Notes: a model not told the origin generated them from the letters alone. A stretch of 64,000 bases of DNA from Asaia siamensis (GCF_014635085.1 NZ_BMCH01000005.1:1-64000); one strand, 5' to 3'; counted from the first letter of the stretch, positions 44,255 through 53,723 are shown. A program made the numbers and translations.

Positions 44255-45933
44255 TTTGCGTCCTGCTCCTTAGGCTGCGACGCCCGATCGGCATCCAGTT
44301 CGTTGATGGCCCACTCTGGCAGTGGTAAGCCCAGCTCTCGATACCGCCTGACTTCGACCGCACGCTGATCGGCGGTTTCTTCCCAATCAGCACCGCTGTT
44401 TTCGGCGATCTCTTCTTCCAGCGTCGTGAGACCGGCATCGAGCCCCATAATCGAGCCTTTGCGCTCTGCCACGGGGTCGATATAGCCGCGCCCCGGCCCG
44501 AGCCATTTGCAGCGCGAGAGCGGCGTCTTCAGATCGGGGAAGTGCCGGGCGAGGAAGTCTTTCGGCACGCCTGCAGGCATGGGTAAATCATGCAGGGTCA
44601 CGCATTCTTCCAGCCAAGAGGACCGGAGAGGGGAGGCGAAGCCCTGGGCGAAGTTTTGACGCCGGCGCGACATGGTTTTCCATGCCTCGATCAGCGCAGC
44701 GCGTGCCGAGCTGTAGTTTACGTCAGACCAGTCATTGCTGACCTGCATGGCCGAGACACCGGCACCCGAGGCGACGTTGCGCAGGATTGCCCCTTCGAAA
44801 TCGCGGAAATTCGAAGCAGGCCGGGCGGCGCTGACTGTGTTGATCTTCTCACCCGGCGCCAGCATGGGCATGCGAACATCGCCCAGCATGACGCGATTGC
44901 CGCCATGGAATTCGCTGCGCATGTCCTGATAGGCCGAACCAGCCTCACCGCCGCCGAGCGCATCCGCCACCATTTCCTGATCGAACGGGCTTTCGACATA
45001 GGCGCCGAAGATTGCATTGACGATCGCAGCATCGAGTTCGGTCCCGTCATATTTGATCAGCATCTTGAGGCGCTGCACCACGGGGGCGAGGATGCCTGCG
45101 CCGCCACGATGCTGACCGGCGCGCTCGGTCTGGAAGTGATGCACGACATTGGGTCTGCCCCATGCCGTCTCGCGGGCGATGAAGTTCCATTGCTGCGATT
45201 TGGCCGCCGCAAACCAGTCGCCCTGATGGGCAGCGCGGATGTGATAGCCAACCGGCGCGCCCCATTCATCGATCTGCACTCCGCCACGGCAGAATTCCAT
45301 GTCCCAGTTGTTCTGGGGCACGGAGAGCCGGTCAGGGTCGATCAGGTTGAAGGTCGTGGCATATTCGGCCCGCCCGCGCCCGATGCGTTCAGGCAGCCAG
45401 CACACCTGCGCCAGGGCATCGCCATCCACCAGATCATGGCGCATGGCAGACCAGCAGATCTGCGTGAAGGTGAGGCGACGCCCGACATCGCAGTAGCGGT
45501 TTTCGTCTTCGGCGAAAGACCGCCAGTGGCTGTCGACCACGCGGCCCCATTCATCGGCCCAGGCGGCATCGAAGGCAAAGCCGGTCTTGACGCGCAGGGC
45601 GCGATAATCGGGCTTGCTGATGGCACGGAAAGAGCCGCCGATTGCGTTATCGAGCACGCGGGTGATGGTGCCCGAGGCCCAGCCATCATTGCGCACCAGG
45701 TCGCGCACACGCGAAACGATGCGGTCGCGATAAATGTTGAGCTCGACATCAGGCGACCAGAGAAGCGGGTTCCAGGCCGACATATGGGCGCCGGTGATAT
45801 CGGCGGCATCATAGGGCGTGTTTCCCCAGCCGCCATTGAGCGCCAGAGAGCGACGACGCGGGGCCGCAGGCGCGGGCGCACGGCGCATCGGATGACCATC
45901 CGGGCCGAGGATCAGCGCGCTGCGATCATTCAT
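44251..45933 (-). CDS. portal protein (lambda gpB family)
   Basis: 560 aa of the phage_portal_2 family, with SWNPLLWSPDVELNIYRDRI, VRDLVRNDGWASGTITRVLD and the conserved VAEREGSI-like VAERKGSIMGLDAGLTTLEE near the end. It forms the dodecameric DNA entry ring. 4-bp overlaps on both sides show a tight head operon. Confidence 0.94.
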   Translation of the reverse strand: MNDRSALILGPDGHPMRRAPAPAAPRRRSLALNGGWGNTPYDAADITGAHMSAWNPLLWSPDVELNIYRDRIVSRVRDLVRNDGWASGTITRVLDNAIGGSFRAISKPDYRALRVKTGFAFDAAWADEWGRVVDSHWRSFAEDENRYCDVGRRLTFTQICWSAMRHDLVDGDALAQVCWLPERIGRGRAEYATTFNLIDPDRLSVPQNNWDMEFCRGGVQIDEWGAPVGYHIRAAHQGDWFAAAKSQQWNFIARETAWGRPNVVHHFQTERAGQHRGGAGILAPVVQRLKMLIKYDGTELDAAIVNAIFGAYVESPFDQEMVADALGGGEAGSAYQDMRSEFHGGNRVMLGDVRMPMLAPGEKINTVSAARPASNFRDFEGAILRNVASGAGVSAMQVSNDWSDVNYSSARAALIEAWKTMSRRRQNFAQGFASPLRSSWLEECVTLHDLPMPAGVPKDFLARHFPDLKTPLSRCKWLGPGRGYIDPVAERKGSIMGLDAGLTTLEEEIAENSGADWEETADQRAVEVRRYRELGLPLPEWAINELDADRASQPKEQDAK

Positions 45934-46208
45934 CTAAAAGCAATCCTCAAAGGTCTGCGCCGGGTGATCCCGAGCTGTGCCTGCAGAAGCTGAATGTAGT
46001 TCAGCAGGTCGGTTTTGTTGGTGGCGGTATAGGTGACGGATCGCGCGCCATTGACCTGAGAATAGGAGACCGAGACCGGCTTTCCGCCCGTCATGAGATC
46101 GGCGTAAGCCTGTTGCGCGGCGGCGAGATTGGCTTGCAACTGCTCATTGGTCAGGCCGGAAAGGATCGTTTGCCGAGGCTTGATCGGGGGGTATCGGGTG
46201 AAACTCAT
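45930..46208 (-). CDS. gpW-like head-tail joining protein
   Basis: 92 aa with NLAAAQQAYADLMTGGKPVS and SVTYTATNKTDLLNYIQLLQ, the lambda gpW pattern (lambda gpW is 68 aa). It closes the portal after packaging. Located between terminase and portal as in lambda. Confidence 0.9.
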   Translation of the reverse strand: MSFTRYPPIKPRQTILSGLTNEQLQANLAAAQQAYADLMTGGKPVSVSYSQVNGARSVTYTATNKTDLLNYIQLLQAQLGITRRRPLRIAFR

Positions 46209-46969
46209 TCCAGCCTCTTTTTCAGGGTGTAGCGCACCGCCTGGCCGATCATGCGATCGGTCTCGCGGGCGACGACATCGGCGACGATCTTCTCGAAGGA
46301 TATGCGCGGTTTGTAGTTCGGGGCGGCAGGGGTGAAGATCAGGATCTGCGCCACCTGGCCGGGGCCGACATATTTGTAGATCCCGCTGGGCCGCCCGTTG
46401 CCGCGCTCGCGGGCAACGAAATATTCCGAGCGCTGACCGCGTGCGTTCATGCCCTTTTTGGCGAGGCGCTTGGCACTATTGGCCGTCATGTTGGCCTTGA
46501 AGCCGTTTTCCTCGAACTGGCCGAGGCGGCTCAGAATGCGCGTGATCTCGCCTGACTGGATATTGCCATTGGCGTCAAGCGGAGCATCCTTGCCCGGCAC
46601 CCAGTATTGGCCTTCGGAAATGCCGCGCATCAGATATTCGGAGCGCTTCATGCGGCGTCGACCGCCCGTGTCCTGAATGTTGAGATAGCGGTAGGCGTTG
46701 GGATGTTTCTCGCCGGTCCCGTCTTTCGTGATCACCTTCGCTTCAAGGTGGTCGCGCGTGGCAGGCAGGACCGCGAAAGCGCCGAGGGTCCAGTTGTTCG
46801 GATTGTCGAACACCTCTTCCATTTCCGACACGATCGCGCGTTTTGCGGCGCCCGCCACTTTATTCATTGACATGGCAATGGCGGCAGGCACTTCCTTCGA
46901 CGAGAGCTGATCGAACGCCGCTATGGTGTGGCGGACATCGATCTTCACTCTGAAATCTATGCCTGCCAT
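46205..46969 (-). CDS. hypothetical head/neck protein (minor-tail-protein-Z-like)
   Basis: 254 aa, basic; VRHTIAAFDQLSSKEVPAAI and AMSMNKVAGAAKRAIVSEM near the N-terminus resemble lambda gpZ-type prophage minor tail proteins, which act at tail completion. Sits between terminase and gpW, an unusual position for a gpZ, so the function is uncertain. Confidence 0.6.
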   Translation of the reverse strand: MAGIDFRVKIDVRHTIAAFDQLSSKEVPAAIAMSMNKVAGAAKRAIVSEMEEVFDNPNNWTLGAFAVLPATRDHLEAKVITKDGTGEKHPNAYRYLNIQDTGGRRRMKRSEYLMRGISEGQYWVPGKDAPLDANGNIQSGEITRILSRLGQFEENGFKANMTANSAKRLAKKGMNARGQRSEYFVARERGNGRPSGIYKYVGPGQVAQILIFTPAAPNYKPRISFEKIVADVVARETDRMIGQAVRYTLKKRLE

Positions 46970-46975
46970 GCCGGA

Positions 46976-49114
46976 TTACCTTGCCATACGTGAGACCATG
47001 CGGCGCATCCGCTCTTTGCGTGCCTCATCGCCGGTGGTGGGGGAGGGCGCTGACTGAGTGACGACGCTGGGCGCTACCCTCGCGCCCGATCCGGCATCGT
47101 CTGATGGCACCACCGGCACCATGACGAGGCTGTTCTGATCCCATGGCGCGGCCCAGGCGGGCGGTGACTCCCATTTGATGCGGGCAACGCCGAAGAGATA
47201 GGCCACGACATTGTTCATCACCATGAGATCGAGGCGCTCATTGCGGGCCGAGCTTGTCGCCTTCTCCCACCGCCCATCGGGGCGGCGCTGTTCGGCAACG
47301 AGCTGCTCGAAAAACGGGTGAGGCGGCTCGGCTGCCAGCAGCGCGGCGGGGAAATGCACATACCATGGCCCCGGTTCGCCCTTCTGCAGCTGCGTCGAGA
47401 GATCGTCCTTGAAGCGATTGGGGTTGAAGAAGCCGACCGGCACCTCGCCCCGCGCATGGGCCATGCGGTCCTTGCGCTGTGAGTCGGGATAAGTGACGAC
47501 AAGGGTAGGGGCGTTGAACGAGCTGGCGCCCTTCAGCGGCAGAATGGTCCACCCGTCCCGACCGTCGAATTTACCCAGACGCCGCGCACCACGTCGCTTG
47601 CGCGACCGGCGCCAGGCACCATAGGCTTGCAGGGTGACGCCATCCTGACCACCGCTGTCATAGCCGACGCCGAGGATTTTCATGCACCGGCCTGAGCCGT
47701 CCGCAAGAGGGTATCGCGCCTCTTCCAGCGAGATCAGGAGGTTGTCCCAGTCATTCGGGCTTGTGGCCGGGTCAGCAGCGATAACGCGGTCATCGATGAC
47801 CCAGCTTTCGCCGTTGACGCCCCAGCCCCTGACAAGAAGCTCGAAGCGATTGGCCTGAATATCCGCCGCAGCGGTCAGGAAGCGCACGCCTTCCGGCACG
47901 AAGCCAAGGCGCAGCCCGGCCTCTGCACGCGCTGCAAGCGCCCCGGCATCGAGAGACCCCGCCACCCGCTTGGCCTGATAGGGCAGGCCCCAGCGCTTGA
48001 CGGTGACGGCGCGCAGATCCTTGTCATCGCCGGTTGCCTCGAATGCGCGTTGCGCCTTCGCCATGTCATAGGCGAGCGATCCCACGCCGCCGATGATGAA
48101 AGGCGACATCAGGCCGGTGATCCAGAAACCCGCCGTGCGGCTTCTGACCAGATCGCCAGTGACCTCGCCCTCGGTCGAAATCTCCTGCCCGTGGCCAACC
48201 CACATGCCGTCGCGGTTCATGGCGCGTCGCCATTTATCCTCAATCAGCGTTCCGCAATGGGGACAGAGAAGGGCCGCACTTTCTGCGATCTCATTGAGCG
48301 GCGCTTCTGCTTCCCAGTGCAATGTCATCGGGACGGAAGCGGTCGGGTTCGGGCTCGAATAACCGTTGCAATGCGGGCAGGGCCACCACCAGAGGCGGCG
48401 GTCGCTATCCGCATATTGCTTCATGATGCCATCCGTCCAGAGCGACGGGTCGAGCCCGTTGGCACGGTCTGGATGGCTTTCTGCCAGCAGCATGCTTTCC
48501 TGCCCGAATGTCTCGCGGCGGATCGAGGCCAGGGCGCAGGGGTCGCCGAGACTGGCCGGATAGGCGTCGATCTCGGTCATGATAATGCGCGGGGCAGATT
48601 TGTTGATCAGGTTGTTATAGGCCGCCGCGAGGAATTCGATCCACATTGCGCGGAAGCGCTTGAATTTGAGCGAGTTATCGACCGGGCGCAGGCCGAGCTT
48701 CTCTTTCGCCTGCGGGTGCAGGTCGATCATGGGCGCGATCTCGCGCTTGACGTAGCTCTCGATCACATCGTCGGTCTGGGCATAGACCAGGAAGTCAGCC
48801 GGATCGACATCGACCGATTTGAGCAGCCAGTTCTGGCCGATCGTCGTCTTGCCCGACCGGGCAGGGCCGACGACAGCCACGTTCAGGAAGCGCAGCTCAT
48901 CGAGCGCTTCCATGGGGCCGACAAGGAATGGGGCCTCATCGTGGTTCCAGCGCCCGACATAGCCACCGCCACGGTTGTCTAGAATGCGGTGCTTGGCCGC
49001 ATAATCGGCGGTGTTGATCCGCTCAGGCGGCAGATAAGTCTTGATGGCCTCGGCAAGGATCAGGCGCGGGTCGGCAAACAGCACATCGTCAGGCGAGGTG
49101 TAGCTGTCGCTCAT
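46976..49114 (-). CDS. terminase large subunit (lambda gpA family)
   Basis: 712 aa, near lambda gpA (641). Walker A GPARSGKT (83-90), the gpA-style helicase region LNVAVVGPARSGKTTIGQN, zinc-like CPHCNGYSSPN and CPHCGTLIEDKWR, and the C-terminal nuclease region. It packages DNA and, by family, cuts cos sites. Overlaps the small subunit gene by 26 bp. Confidence 0.95.
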   Translation of the reverse strand: MSDSYTSPDDVLFADPRLILAEAIKTYLPPERINTADYAAKHRILDNRGGGYVGRWNHDEAPFLVGPMEALDELRFLNVAVVGPARSGKTTIGQNWLLKSVDVDPADFLVYAQTDDVIESYVKREIAPMIDLHPQAKEKLGLRPVDNSLKFKRFRAMWIEFLAAAYNNLINKSAPRIIMTEIDAYPASLGDPCALASIRRETFGQESMLLAESHPDRANGLDPSLWTDGIMKQYADSDRRLWWWPCPHCNGYSSPNPTASVPMTLHWEAEAPLNEIAESAALLCPHCGTLIEDKWRRAMNRDGMWVGHGQEISTEGEVTGDLVRSRTAGFWITGLMSPFIIGGVGSLAYDMAKAQRAFEATGDDKDLRAVTVKRWGLPYQAKRVAGSLDAGALAARAEAGLRLGFVPEGVRFLTAAADIQANRFELLVRGWGVNGESWVIDDRVIAADPATSPNDWDNLLISLEEARYPLADGSGRCMKILGVGYDSGGQDGVTLQAYGAWRRSRKRRGARRLGKFDGRDGWTILPLKGASSFNAPTLVVTYPDSQRKDRMAHARGEVPVGFFNPNRFKDDLSTQLQKGEPGPWYVHFPAALLAAEPPHPFFEQLVAEQRRPDGRWEKATSSARNERLDLMVMNNVVAYLFGVARIKWESPPAWAAPWDQNSLVMVPVVPSDDAGSGARVAPSVVTQSAPSPTTGDEARKERMRRMVSRMAR

Positions 49115-49691
49115 GATTGGTGTCGGCTTCCTGTTTCAACGTGTCGAGAACGGCGGTAACTGACTTGCGCTGCGTGTCCGCCAGATCGGCCTCGGCTTTG
49201 CGCAATACGGCCTCAGGCCAGTCCTGTTCACGCGCCAGTCGGCGCAAAAACATGCCGATGTCACGCGAGAGCGTGGCGAAGGCCGATGAGAACATGTCCT
49301 GCAGCTGCTCAGCGACCACGAGCTTTCCGCAGCGCTCGGCTTCCTTGCGCTTGAGTTCGCGCAGTCGCCAGATATCGATCTGCTCTTTGGCCGACACCGT
49401 GCCCAACGAACGCGGCTGTTCCTCGGGTTCGAAAAGCTCATCGAACTGGAGCTGTAGCCGTTCAAGCTGCTCATCACGCCCGGCGCTTTTGCGCTGCTCC
49501 TCCTCCTGGCGTTCTGCGAGGAAGTCGAACACGGCATGAGGGTCGAAGCGCCAGCTCTTGCCGTTGGTGCCACGATCGACGAAGGGGAAATCAGGCCAGC
49601 GGTCGAGCCAGTTGGTGAGTGTCGGCAGTGAGACCTTGAGACGCTTGGCCATTTCAGCCTTGTTGAGCGTCACGCCGGGCGATGCTTCCAT
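49089..49691 (-). CDS. terminase small subunit (Nu1-like)
   Basis: 200 aa from the ATG at 49691, preceded by a gaggggg ribosome site. N-terminal winged HTH (LNKAEMAKRLKVSLPTLTNW), then a coiled coil and LREL-type partner region like lambda Nu1. It binds cos and recruits the large subunit. A (GTT)5 tract lies just before its ribosome site. Confidence 0.9.
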   Translation of the reverse strand: MEASPGVTLNKAEMAKRLKVSLPTLTNWLDRWPDFPFVDRGTNGKSWRFDPHAVFDFLAERQEEEQRKSAGRDEQLERLQLQFDELFEPEEQPRSLGTVSAKEQIDIWRLRELKRKEAERCGKLVVAEQLQDMFSSAFATLSRDIGMFLRRLAREQDWPEAVLRKAEADLADTQRKSVTAVLDTLKQEADTNHERQLHLA

Positions 49692-49946
49692 GCTTTCCCC
49701 CTCGGACAACAACAACAACAACACCAACCCTGATTTGATTTTACTGAAAAACTGCCTCTGACCGGGGTGCGAACAATCCCCGGCAGGGGACCTTGCCAGG
49801 AGGGACCCAAAAATTCTGGGCTACCCCGGTCATCGGAGGGGGTAAGGGGCGCATGATCCGGTCATATGACACCCTCCGCATCCCAAGTCGCAGGCACAAA
49901 AAAAAGACGCCTGCCCGAATGGGTAAGCGTCTCGCGAGTATGGTTC
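49692..49946. other. intergenic region upstream of terminase, candidate cos/packaging site
   Basis: 255 bp between the terminase and a putative late regulator. It holds a perfect 10-bp inverted repeat TGACCGGGGT (49759-49768) and ACCCCGGTCA (49823-49832) around further G/C-rich hairpin words, plus a (GTT)5 tract. By analogy to lambda, where cos lies just before Nu1, this is the best place for cos. No gene seen. Confidence 0.5.
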
Positions 49947-50423
49947 TCACATATCTGCAAATTGAGGAGTTTGAGAAGTAAAAAATGCACCCGGTCGAAT
50001 TTTTTTTGCGATGTCTGCACAAGCCTTCTGATGCCATGCCTGCGCCGTCTTGTAATCGACCCCCATTTTTGCGCCGATCTTCCGCCACTCCCACTTATGC
50101 CGCCCCGAGATCCGGTGAACGATCAGGCGCATATTGACCACGATGCGCAGCTTGCGGTCCTCGATCATCGGCACCCAGGTCAGAACGATATCGAGCCGTT
50201 CAACCTGGTCGGCGGTAGGCCGAGGCAGGAAGTCGTCGCTTTCACGATCCCAGCCGAGATCTTCCAGATCACGCACATAGTCGGGCCATGTGCTACCAGC
50301 CCCGGCGGGACGCAACCCGGTGGCTGGAAGAGCCGCAAGCGTCAGGGCAGCCTCATCCAGCCATTCGCTCACCTGCTCGGGCAGGCTGCGGTCAGGATCG
50401 AAACGCAGTGGCATCTTGCTCAT
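49947..50423 (-). CDS. DUF6362-family protein, candidate late-gene regulator
   Basis: 158 aa with VERLDIVLTWVPMIEDRKLR and RISGRHKWEWRKIGAKMGVD, YKTAQAWHQKACADIAKKI, which is sigma-factor-region-4-like HTH spacing. Placed between the replication genes and the terminase at the early/late junction, it fits a RinA/ArpU-like activator of late transcription. Activity is inferred from position. Confidence 0.72.
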   Translation of the reverse strand: MSKMPLRFDPDRSLPEQVSEWLDEAALTLAALPATGLRPAGAGSTWPDYVRDLEDLGWDRESDDFLPRPTADQVERLDIVLTWVPMIEDRKLRIVVNMRLIVHRISGRHKWEWRKIGAKMGVDYKTAQAWHQKACADIAKKIRPGAFFTSQTPQFADM

Positions 50424-51400
50424 GCGGCCTTCCTTGCGCGGTCGAGGTAATCCGCACGGTTCGGGATGGGGTCATTGCCGGCACCCGCCACACCAGAGGC
50501 CACACGCTCGCGCCATGTGTCTATGTCCCGCTTCCAGGCACGATCGGCCTCGATTTCACACTCGCTCAACGGCGCTTCAGGCACATCGCGGTTTGCAATG
50601 GCCGTGCCGATCGCTTTGCCGAAATAGCCCAGATGGCTGATTGCTGCCCCCTTGCTGCGCTGGCGTTCGGCAACGCTGCCAACCACGCCAAGGATCAGCC
50701 GTTCAGTTTCGTCCGCGCTCAACCCGGATCGCATCGCATCGGCGGCCCATTGGCGCACGATGCGGTAATTGCCCATATCCCGCGCCGGGTCGAACCCGGC
50801 AGCCTCGAACGCCATGGGGCCGATGCGCTGATAGGCGGTGTCGATCTGCGCATCATCCACCTGCGCCCCAAGCTTAGCTTTATCTTCTAAGCTTATATTA
50901 TCAGCTAAGCTTAGCTTAGCGCGCGCGTGAGAAGGCTGGGTTTTGCATTGGGTCTCCTGCGACACGGTTTTTCCTCCTGAGATCGGCATCATGGCCGTGC
51001 GTTGGCGCGGATCGTGCTGCGGCGCCGGATTGGCATTTTTCGGCGGTCTTCCGCCCTTTTTGCCGTTCAATCGTGAGGCAATGGCGCGCCGCGTCGGCTG
51101 CAGTGTTTCAGGCAATCCGACCAGCCCGCTTGCCGCGTCATAGGTTATCAGCCGGGTTCTGGCGTAGGTTTCCATGTAGGTTTCGAGTTGGGTTTCCGAC
51201 ACATGAAATCTAAAGCGCGCAAGCGTTGCGAGATCGGGGGCGCCATCCTTGCCAGCATGCAGAATGCCGTCTGCGCCGTATTCGAGGATGGCGGAGATCA
51301 GACGCACCCACACCACCACAGCCTCAGCTGCGAGCGTGAACAGGCGCAGATCACTGGCGACCATGGCGAGCGCCCGGCTCTCGATCGATGATTTGGACAT
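50420..51400 (-). CDS. phage replication initiator (lambda O-like organisation)
   Basis: 326 aa with an N-terminal helical region, a basic linker RLNGKKGGRPPKNANPAPQ common in phage replication proteins, then a short AT-rich-encoded segment ADNISLEDKAKLG (residues about 160-178) and a helical C-terminal domain. Together with the upstream DnaB helicase gene it forms the replication module. The AT-rich iteron-like segment within its gene (50870..50920) recalls lambda ori inside gene O. Confidence 0.7.
   Translation of the reverse strand: MSKSSIESRALAMVASDLRLFTLAAEAVVVWVRLISAILEYGADGILHAGKDGAPDLATLARFRFHVSETQLETYMETYARTRLITYDAASGLVGLPETLQPTRRAIASRLNGKKGGRPPKNANPAPQHDPRQRTAMMPISGGKTVSQETQCKTQPSHARAKLSLADNISLEDKAKLGAQVDDAQIDTAYQRIGPMAFEAAGFDPARDMGNYRIVRQWAADAMRSGLSADETERLILGVVGSVAERQRSKGAAISHLGYFGKAIGTAIANRDVPEAPLSECEIEADRAWKRDIDTWRERVASGVAGAGNDPIPNRADYLDRARKAA
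50870..50920. other. candidate phage replication origin (AAGCTTA iterons) inside the initiator gene
   Basis: Three AAGCTTA words at 50870, 50889 and 50907 (steps of 19 and 18 bp), two of them within the palindrome TAAGCTTA, in a strikingly AT-rich island in otherwise GC-rich coding DNA. Iterons inside an initiator gene are the lambda arrangement. Function is inferred. Confidence 0.55.
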
Positions 51401-51401
51401 C

Positions 51402-51710
51402 TCAATAAGCTTTCAGGCGATACCCGTCTGACACGGGCTCGATAATGTCTCGATTGACCAGATGCGAAATGGCGCGAATGACCTCATTCGGCTCAGCAGC
51501 AAGCAGGCGCGCGAGATCCGGCACCTTCACGGCCTGGCCGCGCACCGGGGCGCGCAGCTCGGGCATCACATCGGCAATATCGGTCAGATGCAGCCACATG
51601 CCGCGAGCGGCGAGCGGCAGCACAGACCAGCGCGGATCGGCCATGACAGAGCGCGCATGCACGCCATAGCGGCGGCGCTGTCTTGCACGCGGCACAGGAG
51701 ATGCGCTCAT
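51402..51710 (-). CDS. winged-HTH phage protein
   Basis: 102 aa with a basic start and LPLAARGMWLHLTDIADVMP, LARLLAAEPNEVIRAISHLV, resembling the N-terminal winged helix of phage replication proteins (DUF1376-like). One base separates it from the initiator, so both may have arisen by splitting one gene. Exact role unknown. Confidence 0.7.
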   Translation of the reverse strand: MSASPVPRARQRRRYGVHARSVMADPRWSVLPLAARGMWLHLTDIADVMPELRAPVRGQAVKVPDLARLLAAEPNEVIRAISHLVNRDIIEPVSDGYRLKAY

Positions 51711-52195
51711 GCATACCTCCTATTCGCGAGGCTTACGATTTCGGCGTTGCGCGCAAGATCATGAACCGCAGGAGTTACGAGATTGATGAGGATCTCATGG
51801 ACCGGCATATCTCCGCCGAAGGCGAATGCAACACGCCAGTAGAGCGGCAAATCAACCACTTTTTCGACAATGATGCCGGGGCAATCTCGCCCATTGGATT
51901 TCACCGTTACCGCATCACCAGCCTGAAAGACGCGACACTGGCGGAAATTCAGGGGATTGCGCACCCAACGACGGATGGAGAGCTCGCAACCACTACAGAG
52001 CACGACACCATTGTTTGATCCTGTATGAGTGGCGCGCCCACTGCAGCCGCAAGGGCATTTCCTCCGCGATCTCGCCTTCGGCAGCGCCTCGCAATACCGT
52101 ATGCCAGCATCGTTTCCGACCTGGCCCCATGAAGACGTACCTCCGCGCACAGCAGCCTTCAGCGCTTCGGGCGATAATGTGTTGAGGTCAACCAT
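51707..52195 (-). CDS. hypothetical protein with a four-cysteine zinc motif
   Basis: 162 aa: an N-terminal helix, RRKCPCGCSGRATHTG and VVLCSGCELS, which give a CxCxC-x(n)-CxxC zinc-binding pattern, then a beta-rich tail (FQAGDAVTVKSNGRDCPGII). It overlaps both neighbours in the replication operon, so it may be a DNA-binding accessory factor. Family not recognised. Confidence 0.7.
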   Translation of the reverse strand: MVDLNTLSPEALKAAVRGGTSSWGQVGNDAGIRYCEALPKARSRRKCPCGCSGRATHTGSNNGVVLCSGCELSIRRWVRNPLNFRQCRVFQAGDAVTVKSNGRDCPGIIVEKVVDLPLYWRVAFAFGGDMPVHEILINLVTPAVHDLARNAEIVSLANRRYA

Positions 52196-53723
52196 GGCCG
52201 CTCCCCTTCGTCACCCACGCCGGGCTGCGCGGATCTTCGCACTCATCGCGAAACCAGGTGCTGTCATCATCAAAGCGCATGCGCACCGATCCAGTGCCGC
52301 CATGACGGTTCTTGCGGATCAACACCTGCGCCTTGCCGACCGATTCACGCAGGCGGAACTGGAAATCGGAGCAGCGATTGGCGAACTGCTCGTTCGTTTC
52401 CTTGTCGCGCTTCTGCAGCCCGTCGCCACTGGCCTCTTTCTTGAGATAGTAGTGATCGCGGTAAAGGAACGCGACGAGATCGGCGTCCTGCTCCAACCCG
52501 CCGCTATCGCGTAGATCGGCCTCGGTTGGGCGCTTGTCTTCGCGCTTTTCCACTTCGCGGTTGAGCTGGGCGAGCGCGATGATGGGAATGCCGAGTTCCT
52601 TGGCGAGGGATTTGAGCCCCGCGCTGATTTCCGACATTTCCTCATAGCGCCCGCGACGACGCGCAGCATCGCTGCCATGCATCAGCCCGACATAATCGAG
52701 CACGATCAGGCCCAGCCCGCGCTTGCTGCGCTTCATGCGGCGCGCGCGTGAACGTAGCCCGGCAACGGTCAGGCCGGAACGCACATCCAGTTCGAGCGCG
52801 ACCTCTTCGGCAGCCCTCTCACCCTCATGCAGGGCCTGCCACTGCCATTCTTCCAGTTCGGCGCGCAGGCCGGTCGCCACGTCTTCGGGGATATCATACC
52901 GCCGCCCGGCAAAGACCGAGAGTGTCGAGAGCCCGGCATAGGCCGCACCGGCACGCGCGCCGATCTGTCGCGCAGCCATTTCGCCTGACCAGAACAGAAC
53001 GCGCTGCCCATTGGCGGCAACACGCATGGCCACGCCCAGCGCCCAGGCCGTCTTGCCCATGGCCGGGCGCGCGCCGATCACATAAAGCGCCTCATCAAGC
53101 AGCCCGCCCGTCATGCGGTCCATGGCAGGATAACCCCATGACAGACCAGCCAGCGCCGAGCCACGCGCCACATTCTCGCGCCCGCAGGCAATTGCTTCGC
53201 GGATGGCTTCGGATATCGTGACGTTCGGCAGGCTCTCACGCATGTTCTGGGCGATATCGAGCAATCCGGCTTCCATCTGCTCGACAATCTGCTCGCCCGA
53301 CTGGCCACCAGGCGTGAGGCAGAGCCGCGAGACATCGATGCAGACATTGCGGAGCTGGCGACGTGTCCAGGCGTCGAAAATCGCCCGCCCGTAATCGCCA
53401 GCATTGAGGATGCCGACCGTGGCCATCATGATCTGGCCGAGATACTCCGCCACATCACGGCCCATCAGCACTTCGGAAGCACCGATCTGATTGCGAATCA
53501 GGATAACATTCGGCTCGACACCCGCCGCATGCATGCGCAGGGCGGCAGCGTAGATCACGCCATTGAGCGGCTCGTAGAAATGCTCGGGGCGCAGATATTC
53601 CTCGACCATGGGCAGCGCGCGGCGCCCGTTGGTCAGGATCGCGCCGAGCAATGCCGATTCAGCATCTAGATTTTCGGGCTCATTAAGCGTGGTGAGACGC
53701 CCGAGCGTCTGAATATCACCCAT
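52188..53723 (-). CDS. replicative DNA helicase (DnaB family)
   Basis: 511 aa: N-terminal domain EPENLDAESALLGAILTNG, Walker A in GARPAMGKTAWALGVAMRV, Walker B-like GLGLIVLDYVGLMHG, and LAKELGIPIIALAQLNREVE, EADLRDSGGLEQDADLVAFL at the C-terminus, all canonical. It unwinds DNA at the phage origin and supplies its own helicase instead of borrowing the host one. Confidence 0.96.
   Translation of the reverse strand: MGDIQTLGRLTTLNEPENLDAESALLGAILTNGRRALPMVEEYLRPEHFYEPLNGVIYAAALRMHAAGVEPNVILIRNQIGASEVLMGRDVAEYLGQIMMATVGILNAGDYGRAIFDAWTRRQLRNVCIDVSRLCLTPGGQSGEQIVEQMEAGLLDIAQNMRESLPNVTISEAIREAIACGRENVARGSALAGLSWGYPAMDRMTGGLLDEALYVIGARPAMGKTAWALGVAMRVAANGQRVLFWSGEMAARQIGARAGAAYAGLSTLSVFAGRRYDIPEDVATGLRAELEEWQWQALHEGERAAEEVALELDVRSGLTVAGLRSRARRMKRSKRGLGLIVLDYVGLMHGSDAARRRGRYEEMSEISAGLKSLAKELGIPIIALAQLNREVEKREDKRPTEADLRDSGGLEQDADLVAFLYRDHYYLKKEASGDGLQKRDKETNEQFANRCSDFQFRLRESVGKAQVLIRKNRHGGTGSVRMRFDDDSTWFRDECEDPRSPAWVTKGSGHG

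Noticed and set aside
44590-45993. 467-codon plus-strand frame opposite the portal gene
   Set aside because: Antisense shadow; portal assignment is strong and the frame has no family features.
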